The notes below the pieces were generated by a model. The model did no database searches. It worked only from the letters and a program-made list of their open reading frames with translations, and was not told the origin of the DNA. The position numbers and the translations under genes are program-made. This document shows, piece by piece, positions 41,158 to 48,602 of a stretch of 48,637 bases of DNA (positions are counted from its first letter, which is position 1; each line of letters begins with the position of its first letter). The stretch is from Agromyces mediolanus (GTDB lineage Bacteria > Actinomycetota > Actinomycetes > Actinomycetales > Microbacteriaceae). The stretch spans positions 1 to 48,637 of the forward strand of contig NZ_JAMBNX010000015.1 in NCBI RefSeq assembly GCF_023715325.1. Reading direction: 5' to 3'.

Positions 41158-43694
41158 GCGCGCAGGATGCCGCGCCGGCACGCGGTCGCCGGGTCGACCG
41201 GCCCGAGCGCGGGCCGTCGCCCCTCGACGAGCGGAGCCTGCTCGGGCTCGGCTACGTCGTCGTCGCGGTCGTCCTCGCGACGGTGGCGGCGTGGCCGGTG
41301 TACGCCTCGCCGCGCATGCTCCTCGTCGCCGCCGTGGGCCTCGTGCTCGGCCTCGGCCTCGCGGTCGTGGCGCGGCTGCTGCGCTGGCGCGGGCTCGTCG
41401 GCGCGCTGCTCGTCGCGGCCTTCGCCGTCGTCGGCTACGCGCTCGTCGTCGTCCCCGTGGCGATCCCGTCGGCGCTCGGCAGCCCGATGCGGATGGTGGA
41501 GGGCGTCCGCGACGGCTTCGTCGGCGTGATCGTCGGCTGGAAGCAACTGCTCACCCTCGCGCTGCCGCTCGGCGAGTACCAGGCGGTGCTCGTGCCGTTC
41601 CTCGTCGTCGTGCTGCTCGGCTCCCTGTTCGGTGGCCTGCTCGTGCTGCCCGACCGCGGCTGGTCGCCGCTCGCCGTGCTCGTCGGCCTCGGCATGACGG
41701 CGTTCGGCATCGTCTTCGGCTCGAGCGCGCTGAGCGCCCCGATCGTGCTCGGCGCCGTGCAGGTGCCGGCCCCCCGCGAGCTCCTCGTCGGCGTCGGCGG
41801 CCTCCTCGCCGCCGTCGGCTGGCTGCTGCTGCGCTCCCGCTCCGCTCGCCGCATCGCCCTGCAACGGGCGACCGCGGGCACCGTGCAGCGGGCCGGCCTC
41901 TCCGGCTGGGTCGCGATCCGGCGCCGTGCGGTCGCCGCCGGGCTGATCGCCGTCGCGCTCCTCGCGGGGGCCGCCGTCGCGCCGGCCGCGGCGGAGCTGG
42001 CCGACCGGAGCGCGCTCCGCGACCAGGTCGAGCCGGAGCTCGCCGTGCGTCAGGCGCCGTCGCCGCTGTCCGCCTACCGGTCCGCCTTCGCCGGCGACGG
42101 GATCGACGAGACCTGGCTCGAGCTCGACGGGGACACCGACGGGGTGGAGCGGGTACGCATCGCGACCCTCGACGACTTCGACGGCGAGACGTTCCAGGTC
42201 GCCGCCGACCCCGACGACCCCGCCACCCGATTCACCCGGCTGCCGCGCGCGGCCGGTGCGGGCGATGCCGAGTTCGAGCTGACGGTCGGCGACGGCTATC
42301 GCGGTCTCTGGGTGCCCGTGCCGGGCGGACTGATGGCCGCACCCGACTTCTCCGGCGCGCGCGCCGTCGCGCTCGCCGACGGGTTCCACCGCTCGGCCGA
42401 CGGGGCGACGTCGATCTCGATCGCCCCCCTCCCGGGGTCGACGGGACGCGACGCCGAACGCGGCCTCGTCGCCGGTGACCGGTACCGCGTCGTCGCCGCG
42501 GCCGACGACGGGCGCGGCCTCGAGACGCTCGGCAGCCCAGCGACGCAATCCGGCATCGACGAGGAGAGCTACCCGGCCCTCACCGCCTGGGTCGAGCTGC
42601 AGGCGCAGCCGCGATCGGCCGAGGGGCTCGCGACGCTCGTCGATCGGCTCCGAGCGCGCGGCTATCTGAGCCACGCGGCCACCGACGGGGAGGCTGCGGC
42701 CGGCTGGATCGAGCGGATGGGGCCCGGCTACGCCTTCCTGCCGAGCTACTCCGGGCACTCGACGGCCCGGATCGAGGCGCTCTTCACGCAGCTCGTCGAT
42801 CAGCAGCGCCTCGCCGGGGAGCAGGCGAGCGACGCCGAGCTCGTCGCCGGGGTCGGCGACGACGAGCAGTTCGCCGCCGCCGTCGCGCTCGTCGCCCGCT
42901 CCCTCGGCTACGAGTCGAGGGTCGTGCTCGGCTTCCGGCTCGCGGGGGCCGAGGAGGTCGACGGCGTCGAGCGGTGCACCGAGGTCTGCACCGGCGGCGC
43001 GCTCGCCGCCTGGGTCGAGGTCCGCTCGCCGAACGGCGACTGGGCGACGGTGGATGCCACGCCGCAGCACGAGGTGGCGCCGAGCTTCATCAAGGAGGGC
43101 GAGCAGCTGCCGCAGCACCCCACCCGCCCCGAGCGCCCAGACACCGACACGCTCGACCCGCCGCCCGCGCAGAGCGACGCGAGCGAGGCCGAGGCGGCCC
43201 CCGTCGAGGAGACCGGGCCGGATCTGTCGCTGCTCTTCGCCGTGCTCAAGTGGACGGGCCTCGGCCTGGCCGCACTGCTCTGCCTGCTGCTGCCGGTGCT
43301 GGTGCTGCTGGCGGCGAAGCGCTGGCGGCGCGCCGGTCGGCGCCGTGAGGCCGCACCCGAGGTGCGGATCGTCGGCGCCTGGGACGAGCTCGTCGACCGC
43401 TACGTCGACGAGGGCGTCCTCGCGGGGGAGTCCGGCACCCGCGCCGCGACCGCCCGGGCCAGCGGCCGGCCGGCCGCCGAGGCGCTCGCCGGGCTGGTCG
43501 AGCGCGCCGTCTTCGCGGGAGACCCGCCGAGTCCGGCCGACGCGGATGCCGCGTGGGCCATCGTCGACCAGGAGACCGCGGCCCTCCGCCGACGTGACGG
43601 CGCCCCTCGCCGCCTCGGCGTGATGCTGTCGTTCGCGTCATTCCTGCGTACAATCCGACCCGCACGTGTTCTCACGGAGGAGCCCGCCAGATGA
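41154..43694 (+). CDS. Transglutaminase-fold membrane protein lacking catalytic Cys and His (pseudoenzyme)
   Basis: An 846-aa protein from ATG 41154 (ATGA overlap with the DUF58 gene). It has about six N-terminal helices (for example LGYVVVAVVLATVAAWPVYA), a large extracytoplasmic part, the transglutaminase-like core at about 480-640, and a last helix near 690-715 (WTGLGLAALLCLLLPVLVLL) with a cytoplasmic tail. In the core the usual G-D-C-E reads G568-D-D570-E, so the nucleophile Cys is Asp. The usual H-A-W reads A618-A-W620, so the catalytic His is Ala. The third residue, Asp634 in VDATP, is kept. The fold is intact (ALVARSLGYESRVVLGFRLA), so a binding role without peptide crosslinking is likely. 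Confidence 0.88.
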   Translation: MSAQDAAPARGRRVDRPERGPSPLDERSLLGLGYVVVAVVLATVAAWPVYASPRMLLVAAVGLVLGLGLAVVARLLRWRGLVGALLVAAFAVVGYALVVVPVAIPSALGSPMRMVEGVRDGFVGVIVGWKQLLTLALPLGEYQAVLVPFLVVVLLGSLFGGLLVLPDRGWSPLAVLVGLGMTAFGIVFGSSALSAPIVLGAVQVPAPRELLVGVGGLLAAVGWLLLRSRSARRIALQRATAGTVQRAGLSGWVAIRRRAVAAGLIAVALLAGAAVAPAAAELADRSALRDQVEPELAVRQAPSPLSAYRSAFAGDGIDETWLELDGDTDGVERVRIATLDDFDGETFQVAADPDDPATRFTRLPRAAGAGDAEFELTVGDGYRGLWVPVPGGLMAAPDFSGARAVALADGFHRSADGATSISIAPLPGSTGRDAERGLVAGDRYRVVAAADDGRGLETLGSPATQSGIDEESYPALTAWVELQAQPRSAEGLATLVDRLRARGYLSHAATDGEAAAGWIERMGPGYAFLPSYSGHSTARIEALFTQLVDQQRLAGEQASDAELVAGVGDDEQFAAAVALVARSLGYESRVVLGFRLAGAEEVDGVERCTEVCTGGALAAWVEVRSPNGDWATVDATPQHEVAPSFIKEGEQLPQHPTRPERPDTDTLDPPPAQSDASEAEAAPVEETGPDLSLLFAVLKWTGLGLAALLCLLLPVLVLLAAKRWRRAGRRREAAPEVRIVGAWDELVDRYVDEGVLAGESGTRAATARASGRPAAEALAGLVERAVFAGDPPSPADADAAWAIVDQETAALRRRDGAPRRLGVMLSFASFLRTIRPARVLTEEPAR

Positions 43695-45199
43695 CCCCCG
43701 CCGATTCCCAGCAGTTCGCTGTCGTCATGCTCGTGATGACGCTCGTCTGGTTCCTCGTCGCCCTCGGGCTCTACGTCTGGTACGCGGCGATGCTCGCGCG
43801 GGTCTTCCAGAAGTTCGGCTTGCCCGCGTGGTCGGCGTGGGTGCCGGTCTACAACGAGATGCAGCTCTTCGGCCTCGGCGGCCAGCCCAAGTGGGCGGCC
43901 ATCCTCCTGTACGTGCCGATCGTCCAGCTCGTCGGGCTGTACTTCCGCATCCTCGCCGTGCACCGGGTCACGACGCAGTGCTGGCGCGGCGTCGGCACGA
44001 CCGTCGTCGGCATCCTGCTGCCCCCGGTCTGGGCGACGATGCTCGCGCTCGGTGCCGCGCCCGATCCGGAGCGCGGCCGCCTGCCGAAGCCCTTCGGCAC
44101 GAGCACCGGCCCGTCGCCCGTCGCGCAGGGGCCGCTCGCCGCAGGTCAGCCCGGCGTCATCCCGCCCGTCGCGCCGCAGGGCTCCGCGTTCCTGCCCTCG
44201 CAGGAGCCGTTCGCGGCCGGTGGTCAGCTGCACACCGGCTCGCCCGGGCAGGCGGCTCCCGCACCGTTCTCCGCTCCTGCGCCCGCGACGGCCCGCCCGG
44301 CGCCGGCGGCGCCCGCCGCGGCGCCCATCGTGCCGCCGAGCTTCGCCGTGCCGCCGGTCGCTCCGCCGGCCGGGGGCACGCTGCCGCCGGCTCCGGCGCA
44401 CCCGTCGGCGCCGGGCCAGCCGGGCCAGCCCGCGCAGCCGGGCCAGTCGGCGCCGGGCCAGCCCGCGCAGCCGGCCGCGGCGCCGGCCTTCGCGCCGCCG
44501 CCCGCGCCGACGACGGGTCCGGTGCTGCCGCCGGCCGCGCCGCCGGCCCCCGCCACTGCACAGGCGGCGCCCGCCGGTGCGCCCGTGCCGGCCGCGGCCC
44601 CGAGCGAGCCCGGTGACCCGAACCGGATCGAGCCGATGCCGCCCGGCCCGGCGTTCGTCGAGTCGGCCTCGGCCTTCGCCGACTCGGCGTCGATGTTCGC
44701 GGGCGCGGCCTCGGCGTTCGCGGCATCCGCCCGGGCGGAGCCCGCCTTCAGCTCGCCGGCCGACGACGACATCGCCGACGCGGCCACCATCATGGTCGCC
44801 CCGGCCGAGGAAGACCCGATCGACCGCACCGTCGTCGTCGAGCGCCGCCCCCGGATCACCTGGATCCTCGTCACGGACGAGGGCGCTCGGCTGCCGCTCG
44901 ACGCCGCACTCGTGGTGCTCGGTCGGAACCCGCGCCAGGTCGGCGACGGCGAGCAGCGGCTCGTCGTGCCCGACTCCAGCCGCACGCTCTCGAAGACGCA
45001 CGCCGAGCTGCGCCGGGACGGCGAGCAATGGACGGTCGTCGACCTCGGCTCCACGAACGGGGTGCTCGTGCCCGACCGCTTCGGCGAGGAGCAGCTGATC
45101 GACCCCGGGGTGCCCACGCCGGTGGTCGAACGGCTCGTCCTCGGCACGCTGGGCCTCCGGATCCTCCGCGGCGAGTCCGAGAGGACCGGCCCCGTATGA
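43691..45199 (+). CDS. Membrane FHA-domain protein with DUF5684-like N-terminus
   Basis: A 502-aa protein. Residues 1-120 hold three or four membrane helices with the DUF5684-like pattern GLPAWSAWVPVYNEMQLFGL. Residues about 135-320 are a Pro/Ala/Gly/Gln-rich disordered linker. Residues 395-495 are a forkhead-associated domain with the phosphothreonine-binding residues in LGRNPRQVGD, SRTLSKTHAEL and GSTNGVLVPD. Just before it lie two possible phosphoacceptor motifs, AATIMVAP and DRTVVVERR, which resemble FHA ligands. It is expected to bind phosphothreonine made by the operon's kinase, at the membrane. It overlaps both neighbours by four bases (ATGA). Confidence 0.9.
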   Translation: MTPADSQQFAVVMLVMTLVWFLVALGLYVWYAAMLARVFQKFGLPAWSAWVPVYNEMQLFGLGGQPKWAAILLYVPIVQLVGLYFRILAVHRVTTQCWRGVGTTVVGILLPPVWATMLALGAAPDPERGRLPKPFGTSTGPSPVAQGPLAAGQPGVIPPVAPQGSAFLPSQEPFAAGGQLHTGSPGQAAPAPFSAPAPATARPAPAAPAAAPIVPPSFAVPPVAPPAGGTLPPAPAHPSAPGQPGQPAQPGQSAPGQPAQPAAAPAFAPPPAPTTGPVLPPAAPPAPATAQAAPAGAPVPAAAPSEPGDPNRIEPMPPGPAFVESASAFADSASMFAGAASAFAASARAEPAFSSPADDDIADAATIMVAPAEEDPIDRTVVVERRPRITWILVTDEGARLPLDAALVVLGRNPRQVGDGEQRLVVPDSSRTLSKTHAELRRDGEQWTVVDLGSTNGVLVPDRFGEEQLIDPGVPTPVVERLVLGTLGLRILRGESERTGPV

Positions 45200-46032
45200 C
45201 CGACCCCCAGGGCGTCACGGTCGCGTCCGCCGTCTCCAGCGACGTCGGACTGGTCCGACGCGCCAACGAGGACTCCGCGCTCGCGGAGTGGCCCGTCTAT
45301 CTCGTCGCCGACGGGATGGGCGGCTACGAGGCGGGCGACCGGGCGAGCGCGGCGGTCGTGCAGGCGTTCCGCCGGCACGTCGTCGGGCTGAAGTTCGCGA
45401 CGGTCGGCGCGGTCCGCGATGCGCTCACCGCCGCCGGCGACGAGGTCGCGAAGGTCGCCGCGGAGACCGACCGCGGTGCGGGCAGCACCGTGACGGGCGT
45501 CGTCCTCATCGAGGACGAGGGCGAACCCGCCTGGCTCGTCTTCAACGTCGGCGACTCGCGGGTCTACCGGCACCACGGCACCGAGCTCGAGCAGCTCACC
45601 GTCGACCACTCGCTGGGCCAGGAGCTCATCGACCGCGGGGCCATGCGCCGGGAGGATTTGGCGAGCTTCGACCGGCGCAACGTCATCACCCGGGCGATCG
45701 GCGCGCCCGACAGCACCGCGGACAGCTGGCTGCTCCCCGTGGTGAACGGCGAGCGCCTGCTGCTCTGCTCCGACGGTCTCACCGCCGAGGTGAGCGACGA
45801 AGGCATCCGGGCGACCCTCACCATGAGCGGACGCCCGGAGTCCGCCGCGCAGGCGCTCGTGCAGCGCGCCCGCCAGGCGGGCGGTCGCGACAACATCACG
45901 GTCGTCGTCGTCGATGTCATCTCCGGCGGGATCGAAGAGCTGGGCGACGGCACCACCTCGATCCGCCCGGCCGCCGACGGCGAACCCGCCGACGACCACA
46001 CGACGATCCCGGTCCGTCGGGCGGCGTCGTGA
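45196..46032 (+). CDS. PP2C-type Ser/Thr protein phosphatase
   Basis: A 278-aa Mn/Mg-dependent phosphatase. Motifs in order: VGLVRRANEDSALAEWPVYL, VADGMGGYEAGDRAS, STVTGVVL, FNVGDSRVYRHHG, LLCSDGLTAEVSDEGI and GGRDNITVVVVDVISGG. All metal-binding aspartates are visible. It has no membrane segment; the acidic C-terminal 40 residues are disordered and include TTIPVRR. It would reverse phosphorylation by the kinase encoded 13 kb upstream in the same unit. It overlaps the FHA gene and the following gene by four bases each. Confidence 0.95.
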   Translation: MTDPQGVTVASAVSSDVGLVRRANEDSALAEWPVYLVADGMGGYEAGDRASAAVVQAFRRHVVGLKFATVGAVRDALTAAGDEVAKVAAETDRGAGSTVTGVVLIEDEGEPAWLVFNVGDSRVYRHHGTELEQLTVDHSLGQELIDRGAMRREDLASFDRRNVITRAIGAPDSTADSWLLPVVNGERLLLCSDGLTAEVSDEGIRATLTMSGRPESAAQALVQRARQAGGRDNITVVVVDVISGGIEELGDGTTSIRPAADGEPADDHTTIPVRRAAS

Positions 46033-46760
46033 CCGAGGAGCACGACCCCCGCGAAGCGGCGCACGACGACGTCGAGGACGCGACGGTCATCGTCGAGCGC
46101 ACGGCCGAACGCATCGCGCGTGCTTCGCTCGACGTCGACCCGGACTGGGACCCCGCGGAGGCCGACACGGCCGACCGCCCCGAGGAGGCGACCATCGTCG
46201 TCGACCGCAGCGCCGGTGTCGGGGGCAGTGGCGGGAACGGTGCCGGGAACGGTGCCGGGAACGGCCTCGGCGACGGGCTCGGCGACGGCCTCGACGACGG
46301 CGGTGAGTTCGACGAGACCCGGGTCGTCGATCGAGGTGCCTCGGCCGAGCGCGGACAGGAGGCGGAGCCTGCGGCGGAGGGCCGACCGGGCACCGCGGCC
46401 GAGCAGGTCGCGCGCCCCGCCGAACCGGTGCTGAACGCACCCAAGCGCCGTCGCCGCCGACGCGAGCCCGCTCCCGCCCCAGTGCCGGAGGAGGTGCTGC
46501 GCACCGCCGAGCAGGGACCCGGCGTCGGCGTGCTCGACCGCTACCGGGCCCGCACTGGCGAGCCGCTCCGGATGCCGATCCCGGACCTCGGCGAAGGCCC
46601 CGGCCCGACGCGCGACGCGTCCGCTCCGCTGCCCTCGGTCGCGCGGCGCAGTCGTCGCACCGCGATCGGCGCCCTCCTCGCCGTCACCGTCGCCGGGGCG
46701 CTCGGCATCGCCGGGCTCATCGCCGTCGGCTCCATCCTCTGGCGCACGCTCTTCGGCTGA
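46029..46760 (+). CDS. Tail-anchored protein with repeated T-x-V-V-(D/E)-R motifs
   Basis: A 243-aa protein of unknown family. It starts at a GTG overlapping the PP2C stop. The acidic, disordered cytoplasmic region repeats one motif three times: EDATVIVERT, EEATIVVDRS and DETRVVDRG. These look like phosphothreonine sites followed by Val or Ile at +2/+3, as FHA domains prefer. A Gly/Asn repeat (GNGAGNGAGNGLGDG), a KRRRRRR stretch and a C-terminal membrane helix (AIGALLAVTVAGALGIAGLI) follow. Position, motif and anchor suggest a substrate of the operon's kinase and a docking partner for its FHA protein. No enzyme domain is visible. Confidence 0.75.
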   Translation: MTEEHDPREAAHDDVEDATVIVERTAERIARASLDVDPDWDPAEADTADRPEEATIVVDRSAGVGGSGGNGAGNGAGNGLGDGLGDGLDDGGEFDETRVVDRGASAERGQEAEPAAEGRPGTAAEQVARPAEPVLNAPKRRRRRREPAPAPVPEEVLRTAEQGPGVGVLDRYRARTGEPLRMPIPDLGEGPGPTRDASAPLPSVARRSRRTAIGALLAVTVAGALGIAGLIAVGSILWRTLFG

Positions 46761-46765
46761 CCCCC

Positions 46766-46812
46766 GCCCCGCCCGAACGGCGGGTCAGAGCCGGGCAAAA
46801 GCCGGGCGGGGC
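46766..46812. terminator. Bidirectional terminator candidate between convergent genes
   Basis: Perfect 10-base arms GCCCCGCCCG (46766-46775) and CGGGCGGGGC (46803-46812) with a 27-base loop that contains smaller GC-rich stems. There is no clear T-run, as is common in high-GC Actinobacteria. It lies between the last operon gene (plus) and the ABC permease (minus). Confidence 0.55.
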
Positions 46813-46823
46813 AGGGGCGGGCG

Positions 46824-47648
46824 TCAGGAGACGTCGCGGCGCCAGCTCGTGGCCGCGCCGATCGCGGCGAGCACGACGGCGATGCCGAGCAGCACGAGGG
46901 CGCCCTGCCACCAGAGAAGCATCTCGGCCGCACCGCCCGGCGTCGCCAGCGCGTAGAACGAGGCGCCGACGAGCGCGTCGCTCGCCGATCCGGGCAGGAA
47001 CTTGCCGACCGCGGCCGTCGCGTCCGAGAAGGAGGCCGCGAGGCGCAGCAGCGGCTCCACGAACTGGGTGAACGCCAGCACGATGACGATCGCCGCGACC
47101 TGGTTCGGCACGACCGCGCCGAGGGCCGCGCCGATCGCCGCCCACAGCGCCATCGCCAGGATGCCGCGACCGATCATCGCCCAGGTGTCGCTCTGGTCGA
47201 GCATCGGGTCGAGCCCGAACACGGCGAGCATCGCGGCACCCGCGCCGACGGTGGCGAGGAACGCGATCACGCCGAAGCCGGCGCCGATCGGCAGCTGGGC
47301 GAAGAGCTTCGCCCCGAGGACGGTGGTGCGCTGCGGCGTCGCGAGGAAGGTGGCCGTGAGGGTGCGGTGCCGGAACTCGCCCGTCACCGCGAGCACGCCG
47401 ATGATCACGGCGAAGACGTAGCCGAGCGAGGTCGCGAAGCTGTAGACGAGCGGCGCGAGCGGCATGTCGCCGAGCGGGGGCGCCTCCGTGCCCGTCGAGG
47501 CGGCGACGTCGGGGTTCGCGATCGTGAAGCCGAACAGCGCCGCCAGCCCGCCGGCGATGAACGCCAGGTAGGCGAACATGATGATGGCGAGCAGCCACCA
47601 CATGCGGGTGGTCGTCACCTTCAGGAACTCGGATGCCAGTACGCGCAT
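46824..47648 (-). CDS. ABC transporter permease (ABC-2 type)
   Basis: A 274-aa membrane protein with six helices (WWLLAIIMFAYLAFIAGGLA; LVYSFATSLGYVFAVIIGVL; VIAFLATVGAGAAMLAVFG; GILAMALWAAIGAALGAVV; AAIVIVLAFTQFVEPLLRL; WWQGALVLLGIAVVLAAIGA). It forms the membrane half of an exporter with the upstream ATPase, probably for a lipid, antibiotic or peptide. TGEFRHRTLTATFLATPQR is a loop typical of NatB/ABC-2 permeases. I chose ATG 47648, preceded by GAGGGG eight bases upstream; a GTG at 47657 overlapping the ATPase stop would add three residues. Confidence 0.88.
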   Translation of the reverse strand: MRVLASEFLKVTTTRMWWLLAIIMFAYLAFIAGGLAALFGFTIANPDVAASTGTEAPPLGDMPLAPLVYSFATSLGYVFAVIIGVLAVTGEFRHRTLTATFLATPQRTTVLGAKLFAQLPIGAGFGVIAFLATVGAGAAMLAVFGLDPMLDQSDTWAMIGRGILAMALWAAIGAALGAVVPNQVAAIVIVLAFTQFVEPLLRLAASFSDATAAVGKFLPGSASDALVGASFYALATPGGAAEMLLWWQGALVLLGIAVVLAAIGAATSWRRDVS

Positions 47649-47653
47649 GCCGC

Positions 47654-48550
47654 TCACCCCTCGCCCTCGCCGACGAGCGCGAGGAAGGCATCCTCGAGCT
47701 CGGACTTCATGCGGTGCAGCTCCGAAAGCTCCACCCCGCCGACGAATGCGGCGCGGCCCACCCGTCCCGGTTCCGGTTCGTCGACGATGAACCCGTTGCG
47801 ACCCTCCGCGTAGGCGAGTCCGGCGGCGACCAGCGCGGCGGCGAGGGCTGGGCGGTCCGGCGAATCGACGATGGTGCGCGGTGCCCGGTCGAGCTCGAGG
47901 CTCGCGAGCGTGCCCGTGCGCATGAGCTTGCCGCGGGCGATGATGACGACCTCGTCGACCGACTGCTGCACCTCGCTCAGCAGGTGCGAGCTGATCAGCA
48001 CCGTGCGGCCTTCGGCTGCGAGCCGCTGCAGGAAGCCGCGGATCCAGCGGATCCCCTCCGGGTCGAGCCCGTTGATCGGCTCGTCGAGCACCAGCACGCC
48101 CGGGTCGCCGAGGAGGGCGGTCGCGAGCGAGAGCCGCTGCCGCATGCCGAGCGAGTAGCCGCCGACGCGCCGCCCGGCGTAGTCGCTCATGCCGACCTGC
48201 TCGAGCACCGTGTCGACGCGCTGGCGGGGCAGCCCGGCGGCGGTCGCGTAGACGCGTAGGTGGTCGCGGCCCGTGCGTCCGGGGTGGAAGCTCGCGTCGA
48301 GGGCGGCGCCCACGGTCTCGAGCGGGCGTTCGAGCTTCGCGTACGGCGTGCCACCGAAGGTCGCCGTACCGGAGTCGGCGCGGACGAGGCCGAGCAGCAT
48401 GCGCAGCGTCGTCGTCTTGCCCGCGCCGTTCGGACCGAGGAACCCGGTCACCACGCCCGGGCGCACCGTGAAGCTCAGATCGTCGACCGCCGCGACCTGG
48501 CCGAACCGCTTGCCGAGTCCCGAGACCTCGATGGGGATGCCGCCTGTCAT
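47654..48550 (-). CDS. ABC transporter ATP-binding protein
   Basis: A 298-aa ATPase. Walker A is LGPNGAGKTTTLRMLLGLV, the signature is GGYSLGMRQRLSLATALLGD, Walker B is VLVLDEPINGLDPEGIRWI, and the switch His is in TVLISSHLLSEVQQSV. The C-terminal 80 residues are the extension typical of drug- and bacitracin-type (BcrA/NatA-like) ATPases. It pairs with the permease that follows. ATG 48550 has GAGGAG upstream and TAGGGT (48597-48602) as the likely -10. No two-component system is visible in the window; a regulator could lie beyond the right edge. Confidence 0.93.
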   Translation of the reverse strand: MTGGIPIEVSGLGKRFGQVAAVDDLSFTVRPGVVTGFLGPNGAGKTTTLRMLLGLVRADSGTATFGGTPYAKLERPLETVGAALDASFHPGRTGRDHLRVYATAAGLPRQRVDTVLEQVGMSDYAGRRVGGYSLGMRQRLSLATALLGDPGVLVLDEPINGLDPEGIRWIRGFLQRLAAEGRTVLISSHLLSEVQQSVDEVVIIARGKLMRTGTLASLELDRAPRTIVDSPDRPALAAALVAAGLAYAEGRNGFIVDEPEPGRVGRAAFVGGVELSELHRMKSELEDAFLALVGEGEG

Positions 48551-48596
48551 GCGCTCTCCTCACGTGGCGTGCCGGCGGGCGCTGCCGCCTGCCCTC

Positions 48597-48602
48597 ACCC
48601 TA
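48597..48602 (-). promoter_or_regulatory. -10 element of the ABC exporter genes
   Basis: TAGGGT on the minus strand, about 47 bases before the ATG at 48550. Five of its six bases lie in the left arm of the inverted repeat at 48598-48637. Confidence 0.4.
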
